Numbered from the stretch's first letter, positions 1 through 9,357 are shown. The stretch is 64,000 nucleotides of DNA from Dermatophilaceae bacterium Soc4.6 (GCA_039889245.1 JAZGVH010000002.1:2232001-2296000), one strand, 5' to 3'. Translations and numbers: made by a program. Notes: a model not told the origin generated them from the sequence alone.

Positions 1-534
1 CTGGGTGCCCTCGCCGGGGACCGCGCGCACCCGGGCCGTGACGTCGACGGGCCCGAGGTAGCGCAGCACCTGAGCCACCTCCGAGCCGAAGTCGACGGCG
101 GCGTCCTCGACCCGGCGCAGGGCGTGCGCCGTGACCGGGTCGGTGCCCGGGGCCCGGCCCAGCCCGAGGTCGATGCGTCCGGGATGCAGCGTCGCCAGGG
201 TGCCGAACTGCTCGGCCACCACCAGCGGGGCATGGTTCGGCAGCATGATCCCGCCGGAGCCGACCCGGATCGACGTCGTGGCCGAGGCGACGTGGCCGAC
301 GAGCACGGCGGTGGCCGACGAGGCGGCGCCGGGGAAGTTGTGGTGCTCGGCCATCCAGTAGCGCCGGTAGCCGGCCGCCTCGGCCGTCCGGGCTGCGGCG
401 ACGGTCGCGGCGACGGCGTCCGCGGGCGTGCTCCCCTCGGCGACCGGCACGAGGTCGAGCGCGTCGAGGTCGACGTGCCGGCGTGGACGGCCGGGACGGC
501 CGGGGTGACTGCCAGGGGTCGACGAGGTGCTCAC
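1..534 (-). CDS. LLM-class flavin-dependent oxidoreductase (partial, C-terminus beyond window)
   Basis: Reading the minus strand from a GTG at 534 gives about 178 residues of a luciferase-like monooxygenase that runs off the left edge. Visible family hallmarks are [16 protein letters not shown], the strand ending [20 protein letters not shown], and [18 protein letters not shown]. These are typical of the FMN/F420-binding TIM-barrel group with the AEHH signature. The GTG start overlaps the TGA of the upstream OsmC gene by 4 bp, so the two are translationally coupled. The substrate cannot be told; relatives are often annotated only as LLM-class oxidoreductases. Confidence 0.85.
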   Translation of the reverse strand, partial: MSTSSTPGSHPGRPGRPRRHVDLDALDLVPVAEGSTPADAVAATVAAARTAEAAGYRRYWMAEHHNFPGAASSATAVLVGHVASATTSIRVGSGGIMLPNHAPLVVAEQFGTLATLHPGRIDLGLGRAPGTDPVTAHALRRVEDAAVDFGSEVAQVLRYLGPVDVTARVRAVPGEGTQ

Positions 535-983
535 GCGATCACCGTGCGGATCGGCGTGCCCAGCTCGATGGTGCGGCTGACCGTGCAGAGGCGGTCGTGC
601 GACTTCGCGACGATGTCGGGCAGCACGGCCCGCGCCCGGTCACCCCCCTCGCCCTCGGGGTAGCGGATGCGGAAGGTGACGACGACGTCCTGCAGGTGGT
701 TGCCCTGCTCGTCGGCGACCTTCTGCGCGTCGACCCGGATCTCGAAGTCATCGGGCTCGGCGCGCCGGCTGGTGAGGTGGTCGACGTCGACGGCCGTGCA
801 GGCCGCGATCCCGGCCAGCAGCAGCTCGACGGCCGTGAACTCGTCCTCACCGCCGCCCACCGCCACGGTGCCGCCACGGGCGTTCGTCGCGGTGTAGGCC
901 CCCAGGGCCCTGCGGGTGAGGGTGGTGCTGCGGTGGGCAGGCTTCTCGGGAGGCAGGTCGGCCGGGCGGGCTTCGAGCGTCAT
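531..983 (-). CDS. OsmC family protein
   Basis: This 150-residue protein starts at ATG 983 ([17 protein letters not shown]); the open frame extends further upstream, but that part looks non-coding and overlaps the preceding regulator gene. It has the OsmC/Ohr layout: an N-terminal beta region ([10 protein letters not shown]), a central helix with one cysteine ([13 protein letters not shown]), and a second cysteine near the end ([16 protein letters not shown]). Family members reduce organic hydroperoxides with these two cysteines, although many OsmC proteins have unknown substrates. It lies 31 bp after a MarR gene and overlaps an LLM oxidoreductase gene, suggesting a small MarR-controlled oxidative-stress operon (inference). 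Confidence 0.85.
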   Translation of the reverse strand: MTLEARPADLPPEKPAHRSTTLTRRALGAYTATNARGGTVAVGGGEDEFTAVELLLAGIAACTAVDVDHLTSRRAEPDDFEIRVDAQKVADEQGNHLQDVVVTFRIRYPEGEGGDRARAVLPDIVAKSHDRLCTVSRTIELGTPIRTVIA

Positions 984-1014
984 CCGACCAGCGTACGGCG
1001 ATGCCTGAGCCCGG

Positions 1015-1515
1015 TCAGACCCGCCGGCGCGCCCTCGAGCCACCGGGCTGGCCCTCGAGGACCGAGTCGGTGAACCCGCGCAGGTTCGAGGCCAGCGTGA
1101 GCAGCAGCGTGCGCGCCGTCTCGACCTCGTGCGGCTCGAGCCCGCTGAACGCGTTGCCCATCCACGTGCGCACCCCGTCGAGCTCGGCCTCACCCTGTGC
1201 CGACAAGGCGATGATGGCGCGTCGACGGTCGCTCGGGTCGTTGCGGCGCTCGGCGATGCCGCGCCGCTCGAGCCGGTCGACCAGCGCTGTCGTCGAGCTG
1301 GTGGTGAAGCCCATGGCGGCCGCCAGCTCGCCCTGCCCGATGGGACCCCGGGCGAAGACGTAGCTGACTGCCTGGCTCTCGTTGACGGTCAGTCCCAGGT
1401 GCACGGCGATCGCCGAGCGGTAGTGCTCGCCCGCGAGGATGAGCTCGCGCATGGCCACGACGGCGTCGTCCACCAGCGGGGACGACGTCACCTCGGTCGA
1501 CGACGGGTCGGGCAC
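1015..1515 (-). CDS. MarR family transcriptional regulator
   Basis: A 166-residue winged-helix regulator. I place the start at GTG 1515 (VPDPSSTEVTSSPLVDD) because the residues upstream are arginine-rich and unlike MarR proteins. The core GQGELAAAMGFTTSSTTALV is the recognition-helix region, followed by a DRLERRGIAERRNDPSDRRR wing typical of MarR. It is first of three co-oriented genes (regulator, OsmC, LLM oxidoreductase) and probably controls them. It lacks the N-terminal sensing cysteine context of OhrR, so I do not call it OhrR despite the OsmC neighbour. No clear Shine-Dalgarno precedes the GTG, so the start is uncertain. Confidence 0.85.
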   Translation of the reverse strand: MPDPSSTEVTSSPLVDDAVVAMRELILAGEHYRSAIAVHLGLTVNESQAVSYVFARGPIGQGELAAAMGFTTSSTTALVDRLERRGIAERRNDPSDRRRAIIALSAQGEAELDGVRTWMGNAFSGLEPHEVETARTLLLTLASNLRGFTDSVLEGQPGGSRARRRV

Positions 1516-1610
1516 TCTTGGACGATACCCCGAAGGCACACGGTGCGGACCTTCTCGTGGGAGACCTCTCGACAGCCGTGTGGCTCGCCCCGCGCATGAC
1601 ATGGACCCAC

Positions 1611-2447
1611 CTACTCGACCCTCCCGATGCACGCCGTCCCGACCCGGCGGAAACCCACCCGCTCGTAGACGTGGGCCACCGCGTCGTCCTGCGCCCCGCA
1701 GAACACGGTCGTGAGCCCCGCGTCGAGCGCCGTGCGGGCGAGCGCGGCCGTCACCGCGCCGGCTGCGCCCCGTCGCCGGTAGGCCGGCAGCACTCCCACA
1801 CCGACCACCTCGGTCGTGTCCCCGCGGGGTCGGTGGCTGCCGCCGCCCACCGCACCGACACCCGCGACCAGGGCCCCCACGACCACGGTGCGCCCTGCCC
1901 TCACGGCCGAGGCCGTGGCGCTGGCTCCGTGCACCCGGGACGCGGCCTCGGCGTCGCGCTCGGTCGACCCGACCGCACCCGTGGCCGTCCCGGGGTGGCC
2001 GAAGCCGACCGAGATCGACGCCAGCACGCCCGCGAGGTCGGGGTCGTCGGCCTCCAGCACCCGCACCTGCGCCTCCACGGGAGGGGTGACCGGTGCGCCG
2101 ACGAGCACGAGCAGGGGGCAGCGCTCCACGACCATCCCGCTGGCCTCAGCGGCCGCGAGCAGGGACGGTGTCGTCTCGTCGACCCACTCCAGGGCCCGCG
2201 GCACCCCGAGCTCGACCTGCCGGTCGAGGACGGCACCGACATCGGCCGCGGTCACCGGGCGGTCGAGACCGAGGCGTGGCCGGGCGTAGTAGTCGTAGGC
2301 CCCCGGGCCCCCACGCGAGACGAAGAGCGTGAACGCCCCCACCTCCTGCGGCACGGTGTCGGCACGGGGCACGAGATCGCAGTAGCCCTCGATACGCTCG
2401 AGCAGGGCCCCGTCGGTGGGGTCACTCAGGTCACTCACGTCGCTCAC
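1611..2447 (-). CDS. GNAT family N-acetyltransferase
   Basis: A 278-residue protein with a C-terminal GNAT domain. The acetyl-CoA loop is seen as VVGVGVLPAYRRRGAAGAVT (about residues 215-235), matching the V-x-P-x-x-R-x-x-G-x-G/A motif, followed by FCGAQDDAVAHVYERVGFRR at the end. The N-terminal half (about 130 residues) resembles the extra domain of two-lobed GNAT proteins. The start is taken at GTG 2447 (VSDVSDLSDPTD); a longer frame exists but its first 18 residues are not convincing. It lies upstream of the MarR gene with a 95-bp gap. The acceptor substrate is unknown. Confidence 0.8.
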   Translation of the reverse strand: MSDVSDLSDPTDGALLERIEGYCDLVPRADTVPQEVGAFTLFVSRGGPGAYDYYARPRLGLDRPVTAADVGAVLDRQVELGVPRALEWVDETTPSLLAAAEASGMVVERCPLLVLVGAPVTPPVEAQVRVLEADDPDLAGVLASISVGFGHPGTATGAVGSTERDAEAASRVHGASATASAVRAGRTVVVGALVAGVGAVGGGSHRPRGDTTEVVGVGVLPAYRRRGAAGAVTAALARTALDAGLTTVFCGAQDDAVAHVYERVGFRRVGTACIGRVE

Positions 2448-2497
2448 CCTCGCACGTCGGGCTGACACCGGCCACGGTCGAGCCTGGCCACCGCCCG

Positions 2498-3280
2498 TCA
2501 CAGCCGGCGCGAGAGGGCAGCCGCACAGGCCCGTGCGGCGGCGGCCAGGGCGGCCCGCTCGCGCTCCTCCACCCGGTCACCCTCGAAGGTCAGGGCGATC
2601 GCGGCGGCCGGGTAGCCCGCGCGGTCGAGGGCGGCGGCCGCCACCGACGAGAAGGAGGGGGTCACCGTGCCGTCCTCCACCGCATACCCGCGCTGCCGCA
2701 CCCCGGTGAGCAGCGACCGCAGGGCCGTCAGCGAGGTCGGGCCGGCATCGTGGCGCCGCACGAGCCCCGCCCCGGAGGGGTAGAGGGCACGCACCTGCGC
2801 CGCCGGCAGCGCAGCAAGCAGAGCGAGACCGCTGGCAGTGAGGTGGGCCGGCAGCCGCACGCCCACGTCGGAGACCAGGGGCGGGCGACGGGGGGCGCGC
2901 TCTTCGAGCAGGTAGACGACGTCGGCGCCGTGCAGCACCGCCAGGTGCGCGTTCTGCTGGGTCTCGTCGACGAGACGCTCGACGAGGGGCCGGGCCAGTC
3001 GCTGCAACGGCGCCTGGCGCGAGTAGGCCGAGCCCAGCTCGTAGGCCGCCACCCCCAGCGCGTAGCGCCGCTCCTCCGGCAGGTGCACGACGAAGCCGCG
3101 CTCCTGCAGCACCGCCAGCAGGTGGTACGTGCTCGAGCGGGGCAGCCCCAGCTGGCTCGCGATCGACGCCGCCGGCATGGCTTCCGTGTGCCGCGACAGC
3201 AGGGCGAGCACGTCGAGCGCCGCAGCGGCGGCGGGGGCGTTGCTCACAAGGTGGCAGTGTGGCAGGCCGACGGACGTCAT
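2498..3280 (-). CDS. IclR family transcriptional regulator, candidate hut regulator
   Basis: An IclR-type regulator of about 260 residues. An N-terminal winged helix (AASIASQLGLPRSSTYHLLA) is followed by the IclR effector domain (VYLLEERAPRRPPLVSDVG, then RGYAVEDGTVTPSFSSVAAA). The start is either ATG 3280, with a GGAGG only 2 nt upstream, or GTG 3247 (VSNAPAAAAALD). It diverges from an MFS gene that is followed by hutH and hutU. IclR-type HutR regulators are known for histidine utilisation in corynebacteria, so a role in hut control is a reasonable inference, supported by a dyad upstream of hutH that resembles the HutR site. Confidence 0.8.
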   Translation of the reverse strand: MTSVGLPHCHLVSNAPAAAAALDVLALLSRHTEAMPAASIASQLGLPRSSTYHLLAVLQERGFVVHLPEERRYALGVAAYELGSAYSRQAPLQRLARPLVERLVDETQQNAHLAVLHGADVVYLLEERAPRRPPLVSDVGVRLPAHLTASGLALLAALPAAQVRALYPSGAGLVRRHDAGPTSLTALRSLLTGVRQRGYAVEDGTVTPSFSSVAAAALDRAGYPAAAIALTFEGDRVEERERAALAAAARACAAALSRRL

Positions 3281-3322
3281 GGCCTCCGGGCAGCTCGAGG
3301 CAGCTCGTGGCACCGTGGGGCG

Positions 3323-4579
3323 GTGTCGACCTTCGACGGCCACCGGCCGGGCAGCGCTCCCTACCGGCGTCTGACGCTGGCCCTGTTCGCCGCGGGCCTC
3401 GCGACCTTCGCCGCGCTCTACTCCACCCAGGCGGTGCTGCCCGACCTCGCGCACGACTTCGGGCTCTCTCCGGCCGCGAGCGCGCTCAGCGTGTCGGCGG
3501 CCACCCTCGGACTCGGGGTGGCGCTGCTCGTCGTCGGACCGGTGACCGAGCGCGTCGGGCGCACCCCGCTGATGCACACGTCGCTCGCCGCCTCGAGCGT
3601 GGCGGGGGTGCTCTGCGCGATCGCGCCGACGTGGCCGCTCCTGCTCGGTCTGCGGGTGCTGCAGGGGGTGACCCTCGCCGGGCTGTCGGCCGTCGCGATG
3701 GCCTACCTGCGCGAGGAGGTGGCCCCCGAGGCGCACGGGCGGGCCAGCGGTCTCTACATCGGCGGGACGGCGCTCGGCGGCATGGTCGGACGCCTGCTGG
3801 CCAGCGGGGTGGGTGACGTCGCGGGATGGCGGTGGGCGCTCGGAGCGATCGCCGCCTTCGGGGTCGCGTGCACCGTGGTCGTGCGCCTGCTGCTGCCCGC
3901 CTCGTCGGGCTTCGTGCCCGCGGCCCCCGGGAGAGCCGCGATCTGGGCGACGACTCGGCACGTGCTCGGCGACCGGGCCCTGCTCCTGCTCTACGCCTTC
4001 GCCGCGCTGGCGATGGGCGGCTTCGTCGCGACCTACAACACCCTGGGGTTCCGGCTGGCCGCGCCGCCCTACGCCCTCAGCCTCGGCGTCGCCGGGCTCG
4101 TCTTCCTCTCGTACGCCCTGGGGTCGGTGTCGTCGACCGTGGCCGGCGGGCTGGCCGACCGCTTCGGCCGCCGGGCGGTCCTACCGGTCGGCGTCGCGGT
4201 GAGCCTCGCTGGCCTGACCCTGACCCTCGCCGCTCCGCTGTGGCTCGTCGTCGTCGGGGTCGCGCTCGAGACCGTCGGGTTCTTCGCCGCCCACGGCGTC
4301 GCCAGCGGCTGGGTCGCGGCCCGGGCTGCGCTCGGGGGCGGGGGCACCGGGCAGGCCTCGTCGTTCTACCTCTTCGCCTACTACCTCGGCTCGTCGGTCT
4401 TCGGCTCGGTGTCGGGTCTGGCGTGGAGCGCGGGCGGGTGGGACCTCGTCGTCGTCGTGGTCGGCGCGCTCTTCGTGCTCGCCCTGGGCTGCGGGCTGGC
4501 GCTGCGCCGGGTGCCGAGCCTGCTCGCGGGATCGCGCGAAGTCTCGGATACGAGACGCAATCTGCGTCGGCACCGCTGA
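3323..4579 (+). CDS. MFS transporter (DHA1-like), linked to hut genes
   Basis: A 418-residue, 12-helix major facilitator protein starting at GTG 3323 (VSTFDGHRPGSAPYRR). Family features include the first-helix motif YSTQAVLPDLAHDFGLS, the helix 2-3 loop GPVTERVGRTPLM, and LADRFGRRAVLP between helices 8 and 9. The overall pattern resembles the YnfM-type drug/sugar antiporter group. It lies 42 bp from the divergent IclR gene and 31 bp before hutH. It may therefore move histidine, urocanate or a related compound, but the family does not fix the substrate. Its last codons contain the dyad described at 4541-4556. Confidence 0.8.
   Translation: MSTFDGHRPGSAPYRRLTLALFAAGLATFAALYSTQAVLPDLAHDFGLSPAASALSVSAATLGLGVALLVVGPVTERVGRTPLMHTSLAASSVAGVLCAIAPTWPLLLGLRVLQGVTLAGLSAVAMAYLREEVAPEAHGRASGLYIGGTALGGMVGRLLASGVGDVAGWRWALGAIAAFGVACTVVVRLLLPASSGFVPAAPGRAAIWATTRHVLGDRALLLLYAFAALAMGGFVATYNTLGFRLAAPPYALSLGVAGLVFLSYALGSVSSTVAGGLADRFGRRAVLPVGVAVSLAGLTLTLAAPLWLVVVGVALETVGFFAAHGVASGWVAARAALGGGGTGQASSFYLFAYYLGSSVFGSVSGLAWSAGGWDLVVVVVGALFVLALGCGLALRRVPSLLAGSREVSDTRRNLRRHR
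4541..4556. promoter_or_regulatory. Inverted repeat upstream of hutH, candidate HutR-type operator
   Basis: GTCTCG-GATA-CGAGAC is a perfect 6-bp inverted repeat with a 4-bp spacer. It sits inside the last codons of the MFS gene, 55 bp before the hutH start. From memory, the IclR-type HutR of Corynebacterium resistens binds a dyad close to TCTGwwATwCCAGA; the core here, TCTCGGATACGAGA, has the same size and symmetry. Assigning it to the local IclR protein is inference. Confidence 0.45.
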
Positions 4580-4610
4580 CGCAGGGCCGGGCACCCGCTG
4601 CAATGGAGTC

Positions 4611-6215
4611 ATGAGCCAGAGCACCGTCGCCCACGCACCCTCGGGAGCGGCCCACGTCTCCCTCGACACGGTCGTCCGCGTCGGCACCGGCCCCCTCTCG
4701 CCCGACGACGTCGTCGCGGTCGCCCGCCACGACGCACCGGTCGAGCTGACGCCCGAGGCGCTGACCGGCCTCGCCGCGGCGCGGGCGGTCATCGAGGCAC
4801 TGGCCGACGACCCGCAGCCGCACTACGGGGTCTCGACCGGCTTCGGCGCCCTCGCCACCGTGAGCATCCCCCGCGACCGGCGCGACCAGCTGCAGCGCAG
4901 TCTCGTGCGCTCGCACGCAGCCGGCTCCGGCCCCGAGGTCGAGCGCGAGGTCGTGCGCGCCCTAATGCTGCTGCGCCTGTCGACCCTGGCGACCGGTCGC
5001 ACCGGCGTGCGGCCCGTCGTCGCCGAGACCTATGTCGCCATGCTCAACGCCGGGATCACGCCGGTCGTGCACGAGTACGGCTCCCTCGGGTGCTCGGGCG
5101 ACCTCGCCCCGCTGGCGCACTGCGCCCTGGCGGCCATGGGCGAGGGCCCGGTGCGCACTCGTGACGGCTTGCTGGTCGAGGCGTCGATGGCTCTGCGCGA
5201 CAACGGCATCGAGCCGCTGGTGCTCGCCGAGAAGGAAGGTCTGGCGCTGCTCAACGGCACCGACGGGATGCTCGGCATGCTCGTCCTCGCCCTGCACGAC
5301 CTGCGCCTCCTGGTGACGACCGCCGACATCTCTGCGGCGATGAGCGTCGAGGGGCTGCTCGGCACCGACGACGTCTTCGCCGCCGACCTGCAGGCCCTGC
5401 GACCCCAGCCGGGCCAGGCGGCGTCGGCGGCGAACCTGCGGAACCTGCTCTCCGGCAGCGGGATCCGCGCGTCCCACCGCACGCAGGACTGCACGCGGGT
5501 GCAGGACGCCTACTCGCTGCGCTGCGCCCCGCAGGTGGCCGGGGGCGTCCGCGACACCATCGACCACGCCGCCCGCGTCGCCGAATGGGAGCTGGCCTCG
5601 GCCGTCGACAACCCCGTCGTGACCCCGGACGGTCGGGTCGAGAGCAACGGCAACTTCCACGGCGCCCCGGTGGCCTACGTGATCGACTTCCTCGCCATCG
5701 TGGCCGCGGACCTCGCGAGCATGAGCGAGCGCCGCACCGACCGCTTCCTCGACGTCGCCCGCAACCACGGCCTGCCACCGTTCCTCGCCCACGAGCCCGG
5801 CGTCGACTCCGGTCTGATGATCGCGCAGTATGCCCAGGCCGCCATCGTCTCCGAGCTCAAGCGGCTCGCTGCCCCCGCCAGCGTCGACTCGATCCCGAGC
5901 AGCGCCATGCAGGAGGACCACGTGTCCATGGGCTGGTCGGGAGCGCGCAAGCTGCGCCGGGCCGTCGACGGGCTCACCCGGGTGCTCGCGGTCGAGGTGC
6001 TGACGGCCGCCCGCGGCATACGGCTGCGGGCACCGCTGCTGCCGGCTGCCGCGACCGGGGCAGTCGTCGCACTGCTCGGGGCCGCCCCCGGCTCGCCGGG
6101 CCACCCCGGCCCCGACCGCTTCCTCTCTCCCGAGATCGAGACGGTGGTGGGCCTGGTGGCCAGTGGCGCAGTGGTGGCTGCGGCCGGCTCAGCCACCACC
6201 ACCCCCCTGCTGTGA
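4611..6215 (+). CDS. hutH: Histidine ammonia-lyase
   Basis: A 534-residue cytosolic enzyme converting histidine to urocanate and ammonia, the first step of histidine degradation. Family motifs are clear: [10 protein letters not shown] (about residues 71-80, with the catalytic-region Tyr 72), the MIO loop [14 protein letters not shown] (Cys161-Ser162-Gly163 form the prosthetic group), [15 protein letters not shown], and [16 protein letters not shown]. The MIO triad is Cys-Ser-Gly rather than the common Ala-Ser-Gly, as recalled for Streptomyces HutH. The start ATG 4611 has a GGAG 2-3 nt upstream. Length matches the family. It is followed after 32 bp by hutU. Confidence 0.95.
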   Translation: MSQSTVAHAPSGAAHVSLDTVVRVGTGPLSPDDVVAVARHDAPVELTPEALTGLAAARAVIEALADDPQPHYGVSTGFGALATVSIPRDRRDQLQRSLVRSHAAGSGPEVEREVVRALMLLRLSTLATGRTGVRPVVAETYVAMLNAGITPVVHEYGSLGCSGDLAPLAHCALAAMGEGPVRTRDGLLVEASMALRDNGIEPLVLAEKEGLALLNGTDGMLGMLVLALHDLRLLVTTADISAAMSVEGLLGTDDVFAADLQALRPQPGQAASAANLRNLLSGSGIRASHRTQDCTRVQDAYSLRCAPQVAGGVRDTIDHAARVAEWELASAVDNPVVTPDGRVESNGNFHGAPVAYVIDFLAIVAADLASMSERRTDRFLDVARNHGLPPFLAHEPGVDSGLMIAQYAQAAIVSELKRLAAPASVDSIPSSAMQEDHVSMGWSGARKLRRAVDGLTRVLAVEVLTAARGIRLRAPLLPAAATGAVVALLGAAPGSPGHPGPDRFLSPEIETVVGLVASGAVVAAAGSATTTPLL

Positions 6216-6247
6216 CCCTCACCCGCTCCGAACCGAAAGGCAGTCCC

Positions 6248-7927
6248 ATGGAAGGCGCCCGTCCCGTCCGCGCAGCTCGCGGCACCGAGCTGACCGCGAA
6301 GTCGTGGGCCACCGAGGCCCCCCTGCGGATGCTCATGAACAACCTCGACCCCGAGGTGGCCGAGCGCCCCGACGACCTCGTTGTCTACGGCGGCACCGGC
6401 CGCGCCGCCCGCTCGTGGCGCGCCTTCGACGCGATCGTCGCGTCGCTGCGCGACCTCGAGGCCGACGAGACGCTGCTCGTCCAGTCGGGCAAGCCGGTCG
6501 GCATCTTCCGCACCCACGAGTGGGCGCCGCGCGTGCTCATCGCCAACTCCAACCTCGTCGGCGACTGGGCGACCTGGCCGCACTTCCGCAAGCTCGAGGC
6601 CGAGGGCCTGATGATGTACGGCCAGATGACGGCCGGCTCCTGGATCTACATCGGCACGCAGGGCATCCTGCAGGGCACCTTCGAGACCTTCGCCGCGGTG
6701 GCGTCGAAGCTCGCCGTCCAACGGGGCGAGCCTGCCGAGGGCGCTACTCTCGCAGGCACACTCACCGTCACCGCCGGCTGCGGCGGCATGGGCGGCGCCC
6801 AGCCGCTGGCCGTCACCCTCAACGGCGGAGTGTGCCTCGTCATCGACATCGACCGCACCCGACTCGAGCGCCGTGTCTCCAAGCGCTACCTCGACGTGGT
6901 CGCCGACGACCTCGACCACGCGCTCGAGCTCGTGCTCGCCGCCAAGGCCGAGCGCCGCGCCCTGTCGGTCGGCGTCGTCGGCAACGCCGCCGCCGTGCTG
7001 CCTGAGCTGCTGGCTCGCGAGGTGCCCGTCGACATCGTCACCGACCAGACCAGCGCGCACGACCCGCTGTCCTACGTGCCGGTCGAGATCCCGCTCGAGC
7101 AGTGGCCGGACTTCTCCGCCAGCAAGCCCGAGGAGGCGACCGACCTCGCACGGGTGTCGATGGCGCGCCACGTCGAGGCGATGGTCGGCTTCATGGACGC
7201 CGGCGCCGAGGTCTTCGACTACGGCAACTCGATCCGCGACGAGGCGCGCTCAGGCGGCTTCGACCGGGCCTTCGACTTCCCGGGCTTCGTGCCGGCCTAC
7301 ATCCGGCCGCTGTTCTGCGAGGGTCTCGGCCCGTTCCGCTGGGTGGCGTTGTCGGGCGACCCGAAGGACATCGAGGTGACCGACGCGGCGCTCAAGGACC
7401 TCTTTCCGCAGAATGCCCACCTGCACCGCTGGCTCGACGCTGCGGCCGAGCACGTCGAGTTCGAGGGGCTACCCGCGCGAATCTGCTGGCTGGGCTACGG
7501 CGACCGCGCGAAGGCTGGCCTGCTCTTCAACCAGCTCGTCGCCGATGGCAAGGTCTCGGCGCCGATCGTCATCGGCCGCGACCACCTCGACTCCGGCTCG
7601 GTCGCGTCCCCCTACCGGGAGACGGAGTCGATGGCCGACGGCTCCGACGCCGTCGCCGACTGGCCGCTGCTCAACGCCCTGCTCACCACGAGCTCCGGCG
7701 CGAGCTGGGTCTCGATCCATCAGGGCGGCGGGGTCGGCATGGGTCGCTCCATCCACTCCGGTCAGGTCTCCGTCGCCGACGGCACCGAGCTCGCCGCGCA
7801 GAAGCTCGAGCGCCTGCTCACCAACGACCCCGGCACGGGCGTGATCCGGCACGTGGACGCCGGCTACGACCGCGCCGTCGAGGTCGCCGCCGAGCGTGGG
7901 GTGCGGATCCCGATGCAGGAGGTGTGA
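6248..7927 (+). CDS. hutU: Urocanate hydratase (urocanase)
   Basis: A 559-residue NAD-dependent urocanase converting urocanate to imidazolonepropionate. Recognised blocks include [37 protein letters not shown] (dinucleotide-binding region), [19 protein letters not shown], and [20 protein letters not shown], which holds the active-site cysteine. [16 protein letters not shown] near the end is also characteristic. The ATG at 6248 is preceded by GAAAGG with normal spacing. It is co-directional with hutH. In many actinobacteria the next genes would be the allC/hutF/hutI set, which here begins only at 10779. Confidence 0.95.
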   Translation: MEGARPVRAARGTELTAKSWATEAPLRMLMNNLDPEVAERPDDLVVYGGTGRAARSWRAFDAIVASLRDLEADETLLVQSGKPVGIFRTHEWAPRVLIANSNLVGDWATWPHFRKLEAEGLMMYGQMTAGSWIYIGTQGILQGTFETFAAVASKLAVQRGEPAEGATLAGTLTVTAGCGGMGGAQPLAVTLNGGVCLVIDIDRTRLERRVSKRYLDVVADDLDHALELVLAAKAERRALSVGVVGNAAAVLPELLAREVPVDIVTDQTSAHDPLSYVPVEIPLEQWPDFSASKPEEATDLARVSMARHVEAMVGFMDAGAEVFDYGNSIRDEARSGGFDRAFDFPGFVPAYIRPLFCEGLGPFRWVALSGDPKDIEVTDAALKDLFPQNAHLHRWLDAAAEHVEFEGLPARICWLGYGDRAKAGLLFNQLVADGKVSAPIVIGRDHLDSGSVASPYRETESMADGSDAVADWPLLNALLTTSSGASWVSIHQGGGVGMGRSIHSGQVSVADGTELAAQKLERLLTNDPGTGVIRHVDAGYDRAVEVAAERGVRIPMQEV

Positions 7928-7940
7928 CGGGCACGCCTCC

Positions 7941-8333
7941 TCAGACGCGGATGACGGCGAGCTCCGACAGCTCGGCCAGCACGTCGTAGTCGTCGTCCTG
8001 TATCACCACGGGCACACCCAGGACGATCGCGGTCGACGCGATCCAGATGTCGTTGACGTGTGCCCGGCGACGAGCCTGCGCCAGCTGGATTCGTAGTCGC
8101 GCCCAGACCTCGGCCACCGCCAGATCGATTGGCACGGGGTTCATCTCGGTCACCGCCGTCAGCGTCGCCAGTCGCCGGGACCGGACCCGCAGGTCGGTGG
8201 CTGCGAGCACTCCAGCACTGAGCTCGGCCTGCGTGACCACCGAGACCGCCGACTCGTCGGGGAGCATCTCGGTGGGCAGGCCTCACCCCTCCTGCGAGAT
8301 GAAGACCGAGGTGTCGAGCAGGCCCCGGCTCAC
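7941..8333 (-). pseudogene. vapC: VapC-type PIN-domain toxin with an in-frame TGA
   Basis: From GTG 8333 the frame reads VSRGLLDTSVFISQEG, then TGA at 8283-8285 (codon 17), then GLPTEMLPDESAVSVVTQAE and on in the same frame to 7941. The whole is about 130 codons, the normal VapC length. LLDTSVFI carries the first catalytic Asp of PIN ribonucleases, and NDIWIASTAIVLGVPVVIQD carries the later acidic residues. In relatives the interrupted position is commonly arginine in a GR pair, so a CGA-to-TGA change is the simplest history. Starting at ATG 8267 instead would lose the first catalytic Asp. The GTG overlaps the antitoxin stop by 4 bp. Toxin activity is probably lost unless the stop is read through. 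Confidence 0.75.
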
Positions 8334-8587
8334 GCCAGGGGCCCGAGATCGTCGCTCATGGCGTCGAGCTCGGCGAGGTGGTGAGCAAGTGCCGGATCGG
8401 CCTGCACCCGGGCCAGCCTCTCGATGAGGGACTCCCTCGAGGTCCACCGTGAGGGGACATCTGACAGGGGGATGAGACTGGCGACGGCCAGTCCGTTGAC
8501 GGTGATCTCGATCGGCTCACCCGAGGCCGCTCGACGCAGCACACCTGAGGTGTCGTTGCGGAGCTCTCGGGACGCGACTCGGGTCAT
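8330..8587 (-). CDS. vapB: Phd/VapB-type antitoxin
   Basis: An 85-residue protein with the prevent-host-death fold signature: MTRVASRELRNDTSGVLRRA, then a beta strand EPIEITVNGLAVASLIPL. The C-terminal half (WTSRESLIERLARVQADPA) would be the toxin-binding tail. It precedes the PIN toxin with a 4-bp GTGA overlap, the classic toxin-antitoxin arrangement. The coding sequence is intact although the partner toxin is interrupted. A 6-bp inverted repeat lies immediately upstream of the ATG and may be its autoregulatory operator. Confidence 0.85.
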   Translation of the reverse strand: MTRVASRELRNDTSGVLRRAASGEPIEITVNGLAVASLIPLSDVPSRWTSRESLIERLARVQADPALAHHLAELDAMSDDLGPLA

Positions 8588-8611
8588 GCTACGAGCGCAG
8601 CCCAGCGTAGC
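8588..8611. promoter_or_regulatory. Inverted repeat at the vapB start, candidate TA operator
   Basis: GCTACG (8588-8593) and CGTAGC (8606-8611) form a perfect dyad with a 12-bp spacer, directly abutting the antitoxin ATG at 8587. Antitoxins of this family repress their own promoters by binding such dyads. Function here is inferred from position only. Confidence 0.4.
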
Positions 8612-8669
8612 CGTCGGTGACCTCAACACGCCCTGACATCGGCTGGCGGGGCTTCGTAGACTGCGCGAC

Positions 8670-9308
8670 GTGCCCGCTCCCCCTGCGACGGACGGCCCGG
8701 CCGCCGCCCACCTCGGCGACGTAGTGGCCCGCACCCCGGTGCTCGACCGGCCTGCGCTCGTGGCCGTCGACGGGGTCGACGGCAGCGGCAAGACGACCTT
8801 CGCGTCCGCGCTGGCCGAGCGGTATGCCGCCGCCGGCCGCCCGTGCCTCGTCGTGCACCTCGACGACTTCCTCCACCCCCGCGCAGCTCGCCACCGGCTC
8901 GGGCGGCACTCACCCGAGGGGTTCTTCCTCGACACCTACGACCTGCCGACCTTCACCGCGATGGTGCTGGACCCGCTCAGACGACCGGGGCCTGCCCGCG
9001 TCGTCGCCCGCGCCTTCGACCACGTAGCTGACGCTCGCGTGCACGTCGACCCGGTCATCGTGCCGGACCACGGGGTCGTCGTGGTCGAGGGGATGTTCCT
9101 GCACCGCGAGTCGCTGAGGGGCCACTGGCACCTGTCCGTGTTCCTCGACGTGCCGTTCGACGTCACGGCCCGACGGATGGCGGCGCGCGACGGCAACGAG
9201 CCCGACCCCGACCACCCGTCGATGCGACGGTATGTCGGCGGGCAGCGGCTCTATCTGGCGCAGTGCGACCCACGGGCGGCGGCCGACCTCGTGCTGGAGA
9301 GCCGCTGA
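8670..9308 (+). CDS. Uridine kinase-like P-loop kinase
   Basis: A 212-residue protein beginning at GTG 8670. The Walker A motif is VDGVDGSGKTTFASALAERY (about residues 34-53). LDDFLHPRAARH is the lid/base-binding region seen in uridine kinase and related kinases. VVVVEGMFLHRESL and FLDVPFDVTARRMAARDG follow. It is likely to phosphorylate a nucleoside or similar small hydroxyl substrate. It lies between the antitoxin gene and the broken DUF222 gene and has no clear operon partner. The exact substrate is not determined. Confidence 0.75.
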   Translation: MPAPPATDGPAAAHLGDVVARTPVLDRPALVAVDGVDGSGKTTFASALAERYAAAGRPCLVVHLDDFLHPRAARHRLGRHSPEGFFLDTYDLPTFTAMVLDPLRRPGPARVVARAFDHVADARVHVDPVIVPDHGVVVVEGMFLHRESLRGHWHLSVFLDVPFDVTARRMAARDGNEPDPDHPSMRRYVGGQRLYLAQCDPRAAADLVLESR

Positions 9309-9357
9309 TCCACAGGTCCGAGACGACCCTTGAACCAGGCATCTCGCTCGGATAGAA

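Noticed and set aside
1015-1515. MarR next to OsmC considered as an OhrR-Ohr pair
   Set aside because: The regulator lacks the N-terminal reactive-cysteine context of OhrR, so only the general MarR call is kept.
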